Of a DNA stretch of 64,000 bases, positions 12,124 through 24,206 are shown one piece after another (within the stretch, counting starts at the first letter, position 1; each line of letters opens with the position of its first letter). A program made the position numbers and the translations under genes. The notes beneath the pieces are model-generated. The model was not told the origin of the DNA. It made no database searches and saw only the letters and a list, made by a program, of their open reading frames with translations. Origin of the DNA: Tieghemostelium lacteum (taxonomy: Eukaryota > Evosea > Eumycetozoa > Dictyosteliales > Raperosteliaceae); the NCBI GenBank assembly GCA_001606155.1, contig LODT01000028.1, positions 1,278,735-1,342,734 on the forward strand, read 5' to 3'.

Positions 12124-12212
12124 ATAAAGTAAAGATAATTAAGTTGTAGTTAACAGTTTGTAATTAAAATTCATCATACCAACTAACTACAACTTAATTA
12201 TCTTTACTTTAT
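12124..12212. repeat. Perfect 29-bp inverted repeat (hairpin), 31-nt loop
   Basis: Arm 12124-12152 (starting ATAAAGTAAAGATAATTAAG) is exactly the reverse complement of arm 12184-12212. The 31-nt spacer is unpaired. It lies just beyond the Ty3-type fossil and upstream-side of no gene start. It could be a foldback transposon scar, a small-RNA precursor or a recent inverted duplication. Confidence 0.85.
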
Positions 12213-12491
12213 AAATGTAATTCTTATATATATATCAATCCCTTTCTTATCTCTTACAAATCAATTCATCTATTGCAGTTTTCAGATGACACAGGTCCTA
12301 AATAATATAGGCTTTACTATTTAAACTTCACACTTAAAATAACAATTATGTAAATAAACAGCCTTTACACATCCCTACTCCTACTTATATAATGGAAAAG
12401 GTATATTATTTATGTATATATTATATTATATTTATTTTAGAAGTTTAAATAGTTGTTTGTGTGGAAATATAAAAAGATATTGATGATGTTT

Positions 12492-15400
12492 TTACATATC
12501 AAAAAATGATTTCTTATTGTTATTTTGAGTTGCAGCAGAGAAGCTATTTGAATTATTATTATTTGATTCCTCATCAGAATCAGTGTCCATTAAAGAGTTA
12601 CTTGGTTGATTGGCAAAGCTAAATACATGAGCTTTGGTCTTTCCATTTTGTCCACCAGAGTTGATTGAGTATTTATGTGAGGCTTCATCAACATGGTTTT
12701 CTTCATCAGAGTCATCGTAGAGTCCTGGGAATTTTGATGAGTTTTTGTATTCAGATTCATCAATTTCAAAGGTTGGTAACATCTTGTAACGTGCAACACC
12801 AGCTCTGAATCTCTGTCTAATGTACCATGCACCAAAACCTACAACTGCACCAGCAGCTAAAAGAGCTGCAATGACCTCAAGTGCAATGATGGCTGAGCTA
12901 CCAATCTTCTTACAATCCTTTCCACTGTATCCTGATGCACATTGACCACAATTTGGACCTTGGAAATTATCAGGACATTGACAAGTACCTGAGGTCTTGT
13001 CACATGATCCTTTACCACAACCACCTTGACATGAGAAATTTGGTGTGCAGTATGGGTAGTTTGTGTATCCATTAGCACAACGGTTGCAAGTGGTACCATT
13101 GTATTGTTGACCACAGAGACATTCAGTGGTTTGAGAAATTGGGTTGGTGTGACATGTACCTAGTGGAACACATCCTGGTGTATCAGGTTTACAGTTACAT
13201 GTATCAACTTGACAGAGATTAGTTACACATTCAGCAGCACCGTTTGGATTGTTGTTAATGAAACCTTGTTGACATTGGTCACATACTTGACCTTGGTAAC
13301 CTACAGCACATTGACATCCATATCCAACATATTGACCGTTACTTGAACATGAGGTATCAATCATGGAGTACAAATGGCTTTGTGGGAGAACTGCTGGAGC
13401 ACCTGAATCGTCAAATAAACCAGTCATTAACAATTGATAGGTTGTAGCTGGTGATAAAGTACTTTGGGCAAAGTTAATGTTCCATGTGGTGGCATCTTCA
13501 GAGGCGCATACAACACTAGATGGGGCTACAAAGGCATTGTTGAATTTGTTAATCAAAGAGAATGAGTTCATTACAGTAGCTGTATTCAAACATGCAACTG
13601 AATTATTGGCACTGTCATAGAGTGGTTCTGAGAATTGAATTTGGATGAGAAGGTCCATGTTAGGTGGCATGTAACTACCAGCAGCTGGGGATACCTGTCC
13701 TGCATATACAGTCTTGCTATCCATGATATTAAGTGTGTAAATGAATGGGAAACATAGGTCACTATAGACACTAGCTGTGAAGTAGTTTGTAGTCAAAGGT
13801 GGGTGAGTAATGGTAAGTGTGTAATTACCAGCTTTCAATCTACTAGAGGTAAGAGTTTGAGAGAGTGTTGTGATACCACTGTTGAGTGCAGTTGACCAAT
13901 CTCCAGTACCTATTACAGATCTAGTAACTTGTCCATTTGAGGCAACGTTTCTAGAGGAAATGGTAAGAATAAAGTTACTGGCAAGAGAATAGTAACTAAA
14001 TGTTGCATCAATTCTTGAACTGACTTTAGTTGTAAAGTCAATGTTATAGACAAATCCATTTTTAGAATCACTATTCTTTTGAATGTAGTCACCGCTAATG
14101 ATGGAGCTTACAAATTCAGTGTAACTATTGTAGGCATCTGGAACTACCCAATGAGAAGGTAACTGAGAATTGACAACACTTGGACATGCCAACTCCTTGT
14201 TGAGATAGGACAATGGTTTCATGAGAATTTGCATGGTAAATGCTGGACATGCACCTTTAGCCATTTGAGTAAATGTCATATCAATATAGTATGAAAGTGG
14301 AGGTGGAATTGGATTATGTGGAGACTTTGGTATGAAAGGACCATCTAAAATAAACAAGTAAGTCTTTTCATTACCTTGGTGAAGTGAGCTGGAATAGGAT
14401 GTTGCTTGTTCAGTATTTCCAATTGACTGGTAGATATCATAGTCAAGATTAGTTGAGATGTACTCTGTTGTGAAAATATTAATAAGAGTAGGTTCACTGA
14501 CTGCAAGGGAAATGTTAGATGCTAAACTAGTTGGAACTAAGAAATCGTTACTATAGAGATTCAATGTACCACTACCATCAATTGGACCACCGACGGTTGA
14601 TGTTGCATTCAACATATTCAAATCCCATGGAATTAGAGTGAAAAGACTGCAATCAACATGGTCATCGTCTGAAGCATCTCTAAAGATCATTGCTAGACGG
14701 TATGGAGTGCAATGTGCAGTGTAACTCTGTGGGAATCCACCAATACTGGTAATGACAAGATTATAGCTACCAGGTTGCAAAATGGCGTTAATTTCATTAA
14801 GATTACGATTGTGTTTACCTTGAATTTCAAAGTTCTTTGATGAGATTTTAACATCGACATCCAAGAACAAGAATTGGTAACCTAATTGAATAAATACCAA
14901 TGTAGGGATTTCAATAGTGAATGGAATGGTTTGAATGATTCTATCAGTTGCCATATCTCCATTTGAAATGGTTTCAATGTTATTGTAGAAGAAGTAACCA
15001 TCTGGTGATATAGTTATACTAGTTTGAGTTGTGGAACAGTTGGCTGGATATACAGCATTGAGAGCTGCGATTTCTTTCTCAACTTGTTTACTGTCTTCTA
15101 TGATAAGTTCAATATCGACTGCAGTGTTGGTGAATGTAGTTAGACCAGATTGAACACCGAAATTGTAGGTATTGGGGTTAGTGAGAATACCCATAATGGA
15201 TCCAAAGGAATTCATTGAACCTGCAGTACCAGTCTTAGGGTTAAGTGTCAATAGTGGGCTGTAAACAGTTTGATAGACTTCAGTTTCATCAGCTGGTAGA
15301 ACATCAGCATGAACTCTGATAAAGGTAGGTTCAAATAGAGTGAAATTCAAAGTGTTGTGTACAGGATTTCCAGTGAACATCCAGTACTCACCTTGTAGAT

Positions 15401-18400
15401 GAGTCATACCATTATACTGTAAATAAGCATAGGTATCCAAAGTTCTTGGTAGATAGTGATAGAAATCCTCTTCTTGATCCATAGCTGAAAATGGTTGAAT
15501 ATACAATTCAAAATTAAAGAATGAACATCCCATAATCTGATCTAATGTTGAATATGGCTCATAGATGAACAAGTTATATTGACCTGCTGGTAAAGACTGA
15601 ATATCCAACATATTTCTATTTGGTCTGTTTTGTCCATAATATGTCTTCTTTTTATCTGCAGATTGAATCTTTACAGCCAATTCACCAGAAAGGAAATCGT
15701 AACCAACTTGAGCGTGGACACTTGAAGTTGTAGTTATAGTAAATGGCATGGTATGGCTCTTTAATCCACTTCCTGCATTCATTTGTTGGAAGTACAATAT
15801 AGCACCTAGATCTAAACTGTTGTATGTGTACATGTTGTTACTAAGTGTTTTGGGTAAGTCAGGAGGCCAGAAATCAGCACCATTTGGACATAGAGGTGTT
15901 TGACTGACTTGTACAGGACCGATAGCAATTTCCATATTGAAATTGGAACATGTTGGAATGTTCTTTGACCATTTCCAGAATTGTACTTGAAGAGTGTAGT
16001 TCTTTCCACCTTGAAGGAGGGTAATGAAGGCTTCTTCAGTACCGATACCATTGGAACCTGAGATTACAGTACTGTTATTGATAGGATCAATGAGTTTGAT
16101 ATCAATATCGACAACATGTGGACTAACATAAACACGAAGTACAGATTGATTAACAGCTTGTAATGGGATGTTGGCATGGGTAAAGGAACCTTGTGGTACG
16201 ACAAAGTTATCAGACTCATAATGCATAGTTCCTTCAGTTCCCAAGAATCTAATACCATTGAGTGATGTTGGAATAGGTTCACCTGAACATTGTGGGACTT
16301 TACTCAAACCCAATAGAGTGAATTCCAATTCAAATGGCATACAAGGTAGTTGGTTACCAGTGATGAATGCAGAGGCTCTTTCAATCTTTAGTTGGTAATT
16401 GGCAGGATCTAAATTGGATTCAATGTAGTTGTAGTTGTAATCGTGAGTTCCACTAATGAAAGGTACAGATGGGTAGGATCCATTCTGTTGTTTGTACAAA
16501 TTAACTCTTAGATCATTTCTAAGGAATTCACTGGCAATGGCAGAGTAGAAGTAAACAACTTGAGTAAGGGTAAAAGAGTACTGAGCTACCAATGGATTGT
16601 TATCTGGGAAATGGTAGTATACAGGTTTGGGTACAGTACCATTTTCAAAGGAGAATGGAACATGTGATCCTGAGAGATTAGGTAGAACGTCTTTACCATT
16701 GGAAGGGCATGAAATACCTGCTGGGAACACTGGAAGGTTGGTAATAGGTTCAATGGCGATCTCCAAGTTCATCATTGGACAGAAGTTCTTACTGCTGCTT
16801 ATATAGTTACTAGAGAGTGCAAGTAAGAACTTTCCAGGTGCAATCTTGGTGTATATAATACCATTACCATTCAGTGTTGCATTGGTTAGTGTATTGATAA
16901 ATGTTACTGTTACATTACCAAAATCCTGTTCGGCTACAACCCTAATGAGAGAGATAGTAGTCAATGAGAATGATATGGTATAGTGACTGGAATCAATAAG
17001 ATACTGATCTTGAATATGTAAATAACCATTATTGATAAACTCTGGATTATTTAGTGTCTTTGGTAGAATATCAGCATCACAGTTAAAGTAGTCTTCTTGG
17101 TCAAAGATAAATGTTAGATTAGCTTCAAATGTGTATAGAATACATGATAGATTGACTTGTAAGAATTCAGGGGCATAGATGAATAGAGTGTAGTTTCCAG
17201 GTTGTAAAGTGGCATGTAATGCATTTCTGTTCATTTCATTGTCACCATAGATACATCCACTGATTGCTGTGATATCTGATCCTTTGCATTTTGGTGATCC
17301 AAATCCTGATTGTAAGACTAAAGATACATCACCAATGAGGAACTGGTATCCAAGTACAGCATCCAACATAGCAACTTGTCCATCCATTGTAGTTGCAATG
17401 GTGAAAGATGTGTTCCAGATATATGCATTTTGGTTGGTATTAGCAACGGTTGCGGAGAATGGGCTAGCACCAGGAAGGAAGTAAGAAGTACTTTCATTAA
17501 AGACAGCTGGTGTACCATCTGGATTTGCAGGAGCGAATTGAGGTGCGCTATCTTGCATTCCACATTTCTTTAGCCATGTAGCAGCGTCATAGTCAATTTG
17601 GTCAACGGTATCAACTGCAAGTTCCATGTTAAAGGTCTCACAATCTACAGTGTAGGTCTTGTCCCAGAGATAGTATTTGAACATTAAAATGTATTGACCA
17701 GGTTGTAAGAGATCCAAAAGGATTTCTTCATGTCCAAAGGTTAGAGATTTATCAACTAGATCATTAATAGAACCATCAGGATTAGCAGTGTAAAGCCATA
17801 GATCGACATCAACATGGTGTGGTTCAGTGTAGACTCTTAGGACACTTGTGGTGTTGAGTGAAAACATCATGTTATGACTACCAGATACCAAGTCGAGGTA
17901 ATAGTCATCTTGTAAATGTACACGACCTGAAGTACCGAGGAATTCAATACTATTTAAATTAGTTGGAAGAATTGGAGCTATACATAGAGTACCTTCGTCA
18001 TCAGATTGAATCTGACAATTTGGATAACCAACATAACCATAATCACATTGTCCACACATGTTAGTTTGAGTTGCACTTGCGTAACCTTGGTTACATTGAC
18101 ATTCAGGATACCCATCATCGTCATTACATTTACCATTTCCATTACAACTATTTGCAGTACAATTAGTGTTTTGTACACATTTGGTACCGGCACCGTGATA
18201 TCCAACTTGACATTTACTACAATCTGAACCAGTCCAAGGATCATCACAAATACATTTCATGGGTGAAGTAGTACCTGATGAACTTACACACTGACCATTT
18301 CCAGAACAGTCACAATCATACATTCTATAGATATGTGGATAGGTGCTGTTTTCGTCTTGGAAGAGGATTCCAGATGAAGTCTGGAAATCACCAGCATCTA

Positions 18401-21400
18401 CAACGAGAATATAGTCCATACTGACATTAAACTGTCCACTGAATGTCAATTGAATAGTAGTTTTATCTGATTTCTTTATAGAGGCTTGTGTTGGTGGGAT
18501 TTGAAGTCCGATAGCTTGAGGTGATTTCATGTAAATTGAATTCTGGGCAATAATGTACTGTAACAAAGTCTGAGTTGTACTGTTAAATGATAACTGATCA
18601 CTAAATAATACCTTCAAATTGAGTGGTTGGTATGGATCAAGTTCATAACCAGAGGCTGGATTTACAGATACGACTCTAGGTGCAGCACCTGAGACTTGAG
18701 ATTGAGCAGTAGTTGTAAAACTGAAATAGTGACATGCGTTGCTGATATTAAAACTGTTTTCAGTCATATCTTCAGTGATATCCAAATAGTAGACACCTGG
18801 AAGTGATACATTATACTGAATGATATTTTGATAGTTTACATCCGAATCTATATTTGATGGAATAGAATCCTTACCCAATGCAACTTGACTGGTAGTACCA
18901 TCACTATTCTTTCTGGAGAGTACCAAATTAAAGTCATTAGTTACAAAATCAAAACCAATGGTTGAATAGAGAATAGTTGGTGCAGGGACTTCCAATGTCA
19001 TACGATATCTAAATACACCCTGTTGAAGGTTATTGTTGATTCTCGAGGCTGTAAATAGATAGTTATCAGAACCAAAGGTATAGTCTTGACCATAAGGTAA
19101 GACAACAGTCTCTGGAGGTACTTGTTGAACTTCATTAGGTAAAACAGCAGGACACAATAAAGCATTTCTGACATTATCAGAAGTCTCAATGGCAAAGTCC
19201 AAATGGAAGTAGTTGCAATTAACCTTCTTGTTGATGGTAAGGTACTTGATTTCAAGGATATATGGTGTGGCACCTTGTGGTTGTAATGGCCATACTGCAG
19301 ATTCAACATTACCTTGACCCCAAGCAGAAAGTATTGGGGTGGTAGAAGATGAGTTTTGGTAGATATTAAATGCAATATCATTACCAGGGTCAGCTTCAGA
19401 CAAGAATCTTAACATTACTGATCTGGAAGGTACTTTAAATGGAATTCTGTTGATTGTAGATGTCTTATCAATGAAAAAGTGTGGGAAGGTTAGACGAATT
19501 TCACCTTTACTGTTCTGAGGTCCACCATAGGCATCAGAGCCACCAGTGGATGAGTACAAATCAGTTGGAAGTGTAAATGCATCGTCACAAATTGGAATGT
19601 TATTGGGGGTTGTAGTGTTGAGGTAGTAGGTAAGAGTGTATTGTGCACATTCAAGATTAGTTAGAGGTGATGTACCTTGGTATGGGTCATAGACATTCAA
19701 TGTCCAGTTACCAGCTGGAAGAATCTCATTTAAGAAACCTTGACCACCTTGGTACAATGGCCAGTAGGTCTTGGTAATAGACTTTCCATTAATCATAATA
19801 GTACCATTCAATTTCATTGCCATTGAAGCTACCAAATCATTGTAAAATAGACCAATTTGAATGTGACCTGTTTGTGTGATTTGGAAGGCCATTTGTTGGG
19901 GAATTGGTTTGATATCTAGTTCTCTGGAGAAGGTTTGACTGAATTTAGTGTTACCTACAAGAGATGAAGGCAAAGTAGCTTGATCAGCACATTCAGTGGT
20001 TATAAAGGTATTGTTACCTAGAGTTGTGTAAGGAGAGATACTAATGAATGCAGGGAATGCAGTGCAGTCTTCAACCTTTGGTAAAGGACCTCCGAATGCA
20101 TAGTAATTGAATTTCAATACATAACTACCAGCATTCAAAGTGTGATAGATAATCTCTTCGGTTGTGGTACGTGATGATGCAATAGTCTTACCACCTTGTG
20201 ATGGTGCGAATGCCAAGTTTACATCGATATCTAGTGATGGATGAACTGGAATATATACACGAATGAGTGATGGTGCAACGAGAGTGAATGCAACAACATC
20301 AAATCCAGTTTGAACATCTGCCAAAACAGTCTCTTGGAAATAGACAGACTGAGCTGTAAATGGTGATAGATAGCTTACTGTGGATAGTGTATTTGGGAAT
20401 ACATCATTCTGACATACAATAGTATCTTGATTTACTTGAGTGTCATCTAATAACTGTAAGGCAACTTCTAATGTAAAATCAACACAATTCTTGAGAGCAA
20501 ATTGATTGGATTTGGTGGCAAAAGGTTCGTAGATGACTAGGTTGTAGTCTCCAGGTGCCAATTCAATAGCTTGAATTTCAGCATTATTATAACCAAGTTC
20601 ACCAAAAGATAGAGTCTTACCTTGTGAGGATTTAAGTTGAATCTCTAAATCATTCCAAACAAAGTCATAGGTAATGATAGCTCTGAACATTGCAGGAAGT
20701 GCACTGGCACCACTGTTTACAGTGAATGGTAGTGATAATGAGAATTTAGTGCTATTCTGGACGAATCGATATTGAGCGATACTGTAGAATGGTTGATCGG
20801 TAGTGGCATTGGCGATGAGATTGGTGGAAGGAAGTTGATTGGTGCAGGTGTCTTGTGGGTTCTGGTCTAGGGGTGAGATGGCCAGTTCAAAGTTATAGGT
20901 ATAACAGTTCTTGTAGGGTACACCTGTGAGTGGCCAATGGAAGAACTTGAGGTTCATTCTATAGGTGTTAGCGGCATTCAACATGTACTCTAAAGCCTCT
21001 TCACCTCCAAACTGATTGGACCATGCAACTAGCTTATTGTTTTCGTAGAGATGTACATCGACATCGATATCCGATGGTTGAACATAGGCACGGAAGAAAC
21101 TGTTGACTGCTACAGTGAATGGATGATCAGTGCTAGCAGAGATGACTTTAATAGGAGGAATAAGGAATTGACCAGCAATGTGAACTTGGTTACTTGTACC
21201 TAGATACCCTGGTGAATTCAAGTTCTGTGGGAACTGAACATTATCCCAACATGGTGCATCTGTAGTGTCATCTTGTAACATCATTTGTGCAGAGAATGTA
21301 AATAGGAAACATGGTGGGAGACTAGGTGGTTTTGAAGTTAAACCTGTAACGATGGATAGTGTATAGTTTCCAGGGAACAATACAGCATAGATATGTTGAG

Positions 21401-23264
21401 TATTTCTTGAATGTGTTCCACTGTAGACTATAGGATCTTGATCATCATCGTCATCGCTAGGTATATTGGTTAGAATAGCTCTTACATCTCCTAGAACAAA
21501 GTTACTGTCCAAGTCACTGGTAAAGAGGTAAGTCTGATTGATGCTAAATGACACTGAAGTTATAGTCTGTTGAGTTTGTGCATTCTGGAACATAAATTGG
21601 AATGTTTGATTAGAAGAAGCAAATTGATAGGCTTGATTGGCATTCAACTGATCAGTGATATCTTGTAGATTTGGAACTTGATTAGTTGTGATATTCTGGC
21701 AGTAATTGACCATAGTGTAGTTACTCTGTGGAATGATACCAATCTCCAGAGGGAAAGTGTCACAAAAGATATCGGCATTCTTTCCAAAATAGAATAGAGT
21801 AAAGTTGTATACACCAGATGGGATCAGTGCAGTAACCTCTTCTTCTCCACCCCACTTAAAAGATGCAACGATGGTGTGTTGTGAATTGGTAAGTTGCAAA
21901 TCAACATCCACACGAGTCTCTGGGATATATGCTCTAAAGTATGAAGTTTCGTTGATTGTAAATGTGACGGTATCAGTACCAGTTACAAGATCTAAAAAGA
22001 CATCTTCGGCATAGTACAGGTATCCTTGATCGTCTAGTAGTCCTGGAGCATTGAAAGTCAATGGCAACATATCTGCTTCACAATTCAAGAAGGTTTCAGT
22101 CTCATGAGCAGACTCCAAATTGACAAACAATGAAAATGGTGTGCAATTAGGTTGTACAGTGAAATCTTTTTCAGAGACTATATCATAGATCCATAAAATA
22201 TAGGTACCAGGTGTCAAAACAGTTCGGATGGTGGAATGACCCTTACGTTCATGTACACCAATAGTACAATTTCCAGAATAGATACAGGCAAATGAAGTCT
22301 GGTCTACAGGTGGTGCTACGGACTGATCTTGAATGAGTAGACCCAATGACCCTCCAGTGAGGAAATGTGTACCCAGGGTAATCTCAACACCCCATTTATC
22401 AGTTGTAATCAAACCAGATGGTAAAACGATCTGATAACTCTGTAGAAATAGTGTACCTGGTGCATTTGGTGCTGGTTTTTGGTCTTGAATATTCATAACT
22501 GTACCTGTCTCATTGATATCAGAATCATAATAAAAAGTTGCAGCTTGAAGTGTAGCTAATGCTCCTAAATTTGGATAAGTTGGTGTATTTGGGCATTGAA
22601 CATTTGCAATTCTATTTACAATGGATTGCTATGTTGTTTTTAAAAATAGAAATTTAGATATTTAAAAAAGAGTGTGTGGTTTGTGTGTTAGTGGGTGTGT
22701 TTGATAAAGTTTGGTTGTGGTTGGTTTTTTTTTTTTTAAAGTGTGAGTACATACAGTTGGTATGATGGAAGCTTCTAAAGTCAATGTTGGACAATCCAAT
22801 TGAGAGGCTTTATTTTGACCAAAAAATAGTAATCTAACTTTATAACTACCAGGACCTGGTAAGTCATAAAAGATGGTTTCATCCATTCCTTTGGTAGAGT
22901 CAGATGTGTGAACTAGAGCTTTAGATGATTGAACATCATATAGCCATACATCTACATCGACTACAGATGGTGCTACATAGAATCTGAATGCAGATGGCAC
23001 TGTGACATTGAAATATATATCTTTGGTAAACTGTTTAAATTCATAATAGAATGTATTGAGGAAATGAAATTCCTGATTGAATCCTAAATAATTGATTCCA
23101 TTAAAATCGCTAGGCAATGGTTGATAAGGACAATCGGCATCAGATGTTATCGAATTCTGTGCCTTACTAACTTGTGATCCAAATATTAACAACCACCATA
23201 AAAATATACCTAAATATAAATATGAAGGCAACAAACTATAATTGTTGTTGTTGTTGTTTATCAT
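12492..23264 (-). CDS. Giant type I membrane protein: repeated A/B modules, two Ig-like and EGF-like clusters
   Basis: Exons 23264-22755 and 22628-12492 give 3548 residues. A signal peptide (hydrophobic stretch near residues 13-35) starts the protein. The ectodomain alternates two module types of about 130-160 residues: A (RVY..PH.VDVDL.L, then GGEE, then a C..F..E(I/L)AI end) and B (GY.FL.GDL, then L.PGNY.L.IYEP). Five A/B pairs, an Ig-like segment (VSVNPASGYEL) and an EGF-like cluster end near residue 1713. Then the same order repeats to about 3412. One membrane span (about 3413-3440) precedes an acidic, Asn/Ser-rich tail of about 105 residues. The modules resemble PPC-type beta sandwiches, by eye only. 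A cell-surface adhesion or matrix role is inference. I do not recognise a named orthologue. The intron (22629-22754) is CA-rich on the sense strand. Confidence 0.88.
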
Positions 23265-24206
23265 ATGATTTTATGTTAATATTTAATAATTATGATAATG
23301 ATTTATGTTATTTTTTTTGGTAAATTATAATTTAATTTATAAAGTCGTGTGGTGTGTGTAAGTGTACATTTGTATGTGGTGTGTGTGCTGTATATATTTA
23401 TATAAAAATATTTATAATAATTTTTAAATTAAACTAACCTTTGCTTCATTTTTATAAATCTAGACAATATTTATTATTGTTTAAAGGTGTCTTTTCTATA
23501 TGTGTCTAAAAAATAGAAATCTAATTTAATAGCAGGTCTATTTTTTATCTACTCTTCTGTCTTTTTAGATAGAATTTGATATTAAATATATAAAAAAAAA
23601 AATAAAATATCTAAGTTAAAGAGCAAAGGTGAAAACGTATCGATTTTTATAATTTTAAAATGAAAAAAAAAAAAAAAATTTTAAAAATACACAGTTCAAT
23701 GAACTAGCGATCTGTTGTTTTTTTAACTTCTAATTTTTTTTGTTTTTTGGTAGTTGGAAACCAATGAACTTAAAAACAATTCCGGTGGGTTGTTTTATCT
23801 ATATGTGTGTAAATATATATATAATATCAAAACACTGTGTTTTCCGATTATTTTTAAAATGGACCAGTAACTTTATTGAAATTTGTGTAAAAACTCCAAT
23901 TTAATTTTTGAATTTTCATGACAATTTTCCAAATTAATGTTTCTTTGCTGGGAGGGAATTTTCATACTACGTGGTCTGAGGAATATCGAAAAATATCAAA
24001 TGATATTCTGTACAATTAAAGTATCATTATTATTTTGATAAGATGGTTGATTTTTTGTTATAAGATAATATGAAATTCAACTAATCAATAAATATTGAGA
24101 CTTTCACAGAAATTTCAAAATAAATTGAAAATTAAAAAAAAATTATTTCACGTTTTCACAAGAAGAGAAGGTTACATTTACTCTATTTTCTATATTTACA
24201 CATATA
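23265..24206. other. Long divergent intergenic region
   Basis: About 940 bp between the giant gene (minus) and the first six-exon paralogue (plus). Apart from a GT-rich tract at 23346-23392 it is A/T runs. No gene, tRNA or hairpin was found. Confidence 0.5.
23346..23392 (-). promoter_or_regulatory. CA-rich tract upstream of the giant gene
   Basis: On the minus strand this reads as two blocks of CACACACCACA type, about 80-130 bp upstream of the ATG at 23264. CA-rich/G-rich boxes of this kind are bound by G-box binding factor in D. discoideum post-aggregative promoters. That the site works here is inference. Confidence 0.3.

Larger units (their letters stand above)
10919..12491. other. Gene-poor region with repeats and an element fossil
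   Basis: About 1.57 kb between the desaturase and the 3' end of the giant membrane-protein gene. It holds a GGATA/TATCC cluster, two roughly 50-bp related T-rich segments (near 11393 and 11588, both starting TTGAATTTCAAATTTTATTT), a Ty3/gypsy-type fossil and a perfect hairpin. Short open frames at 11293-11571 and 11676-11870 have low-complexity composition and I do not call them genes. Confidence 0.5.

Noticed and set aside
17978-18247. Alternative-frame proteins over the EGF clusters of the giant gene
   Set aside because: They are Val/Met-rich shadows of the Cys-rich coding frame on either strand.
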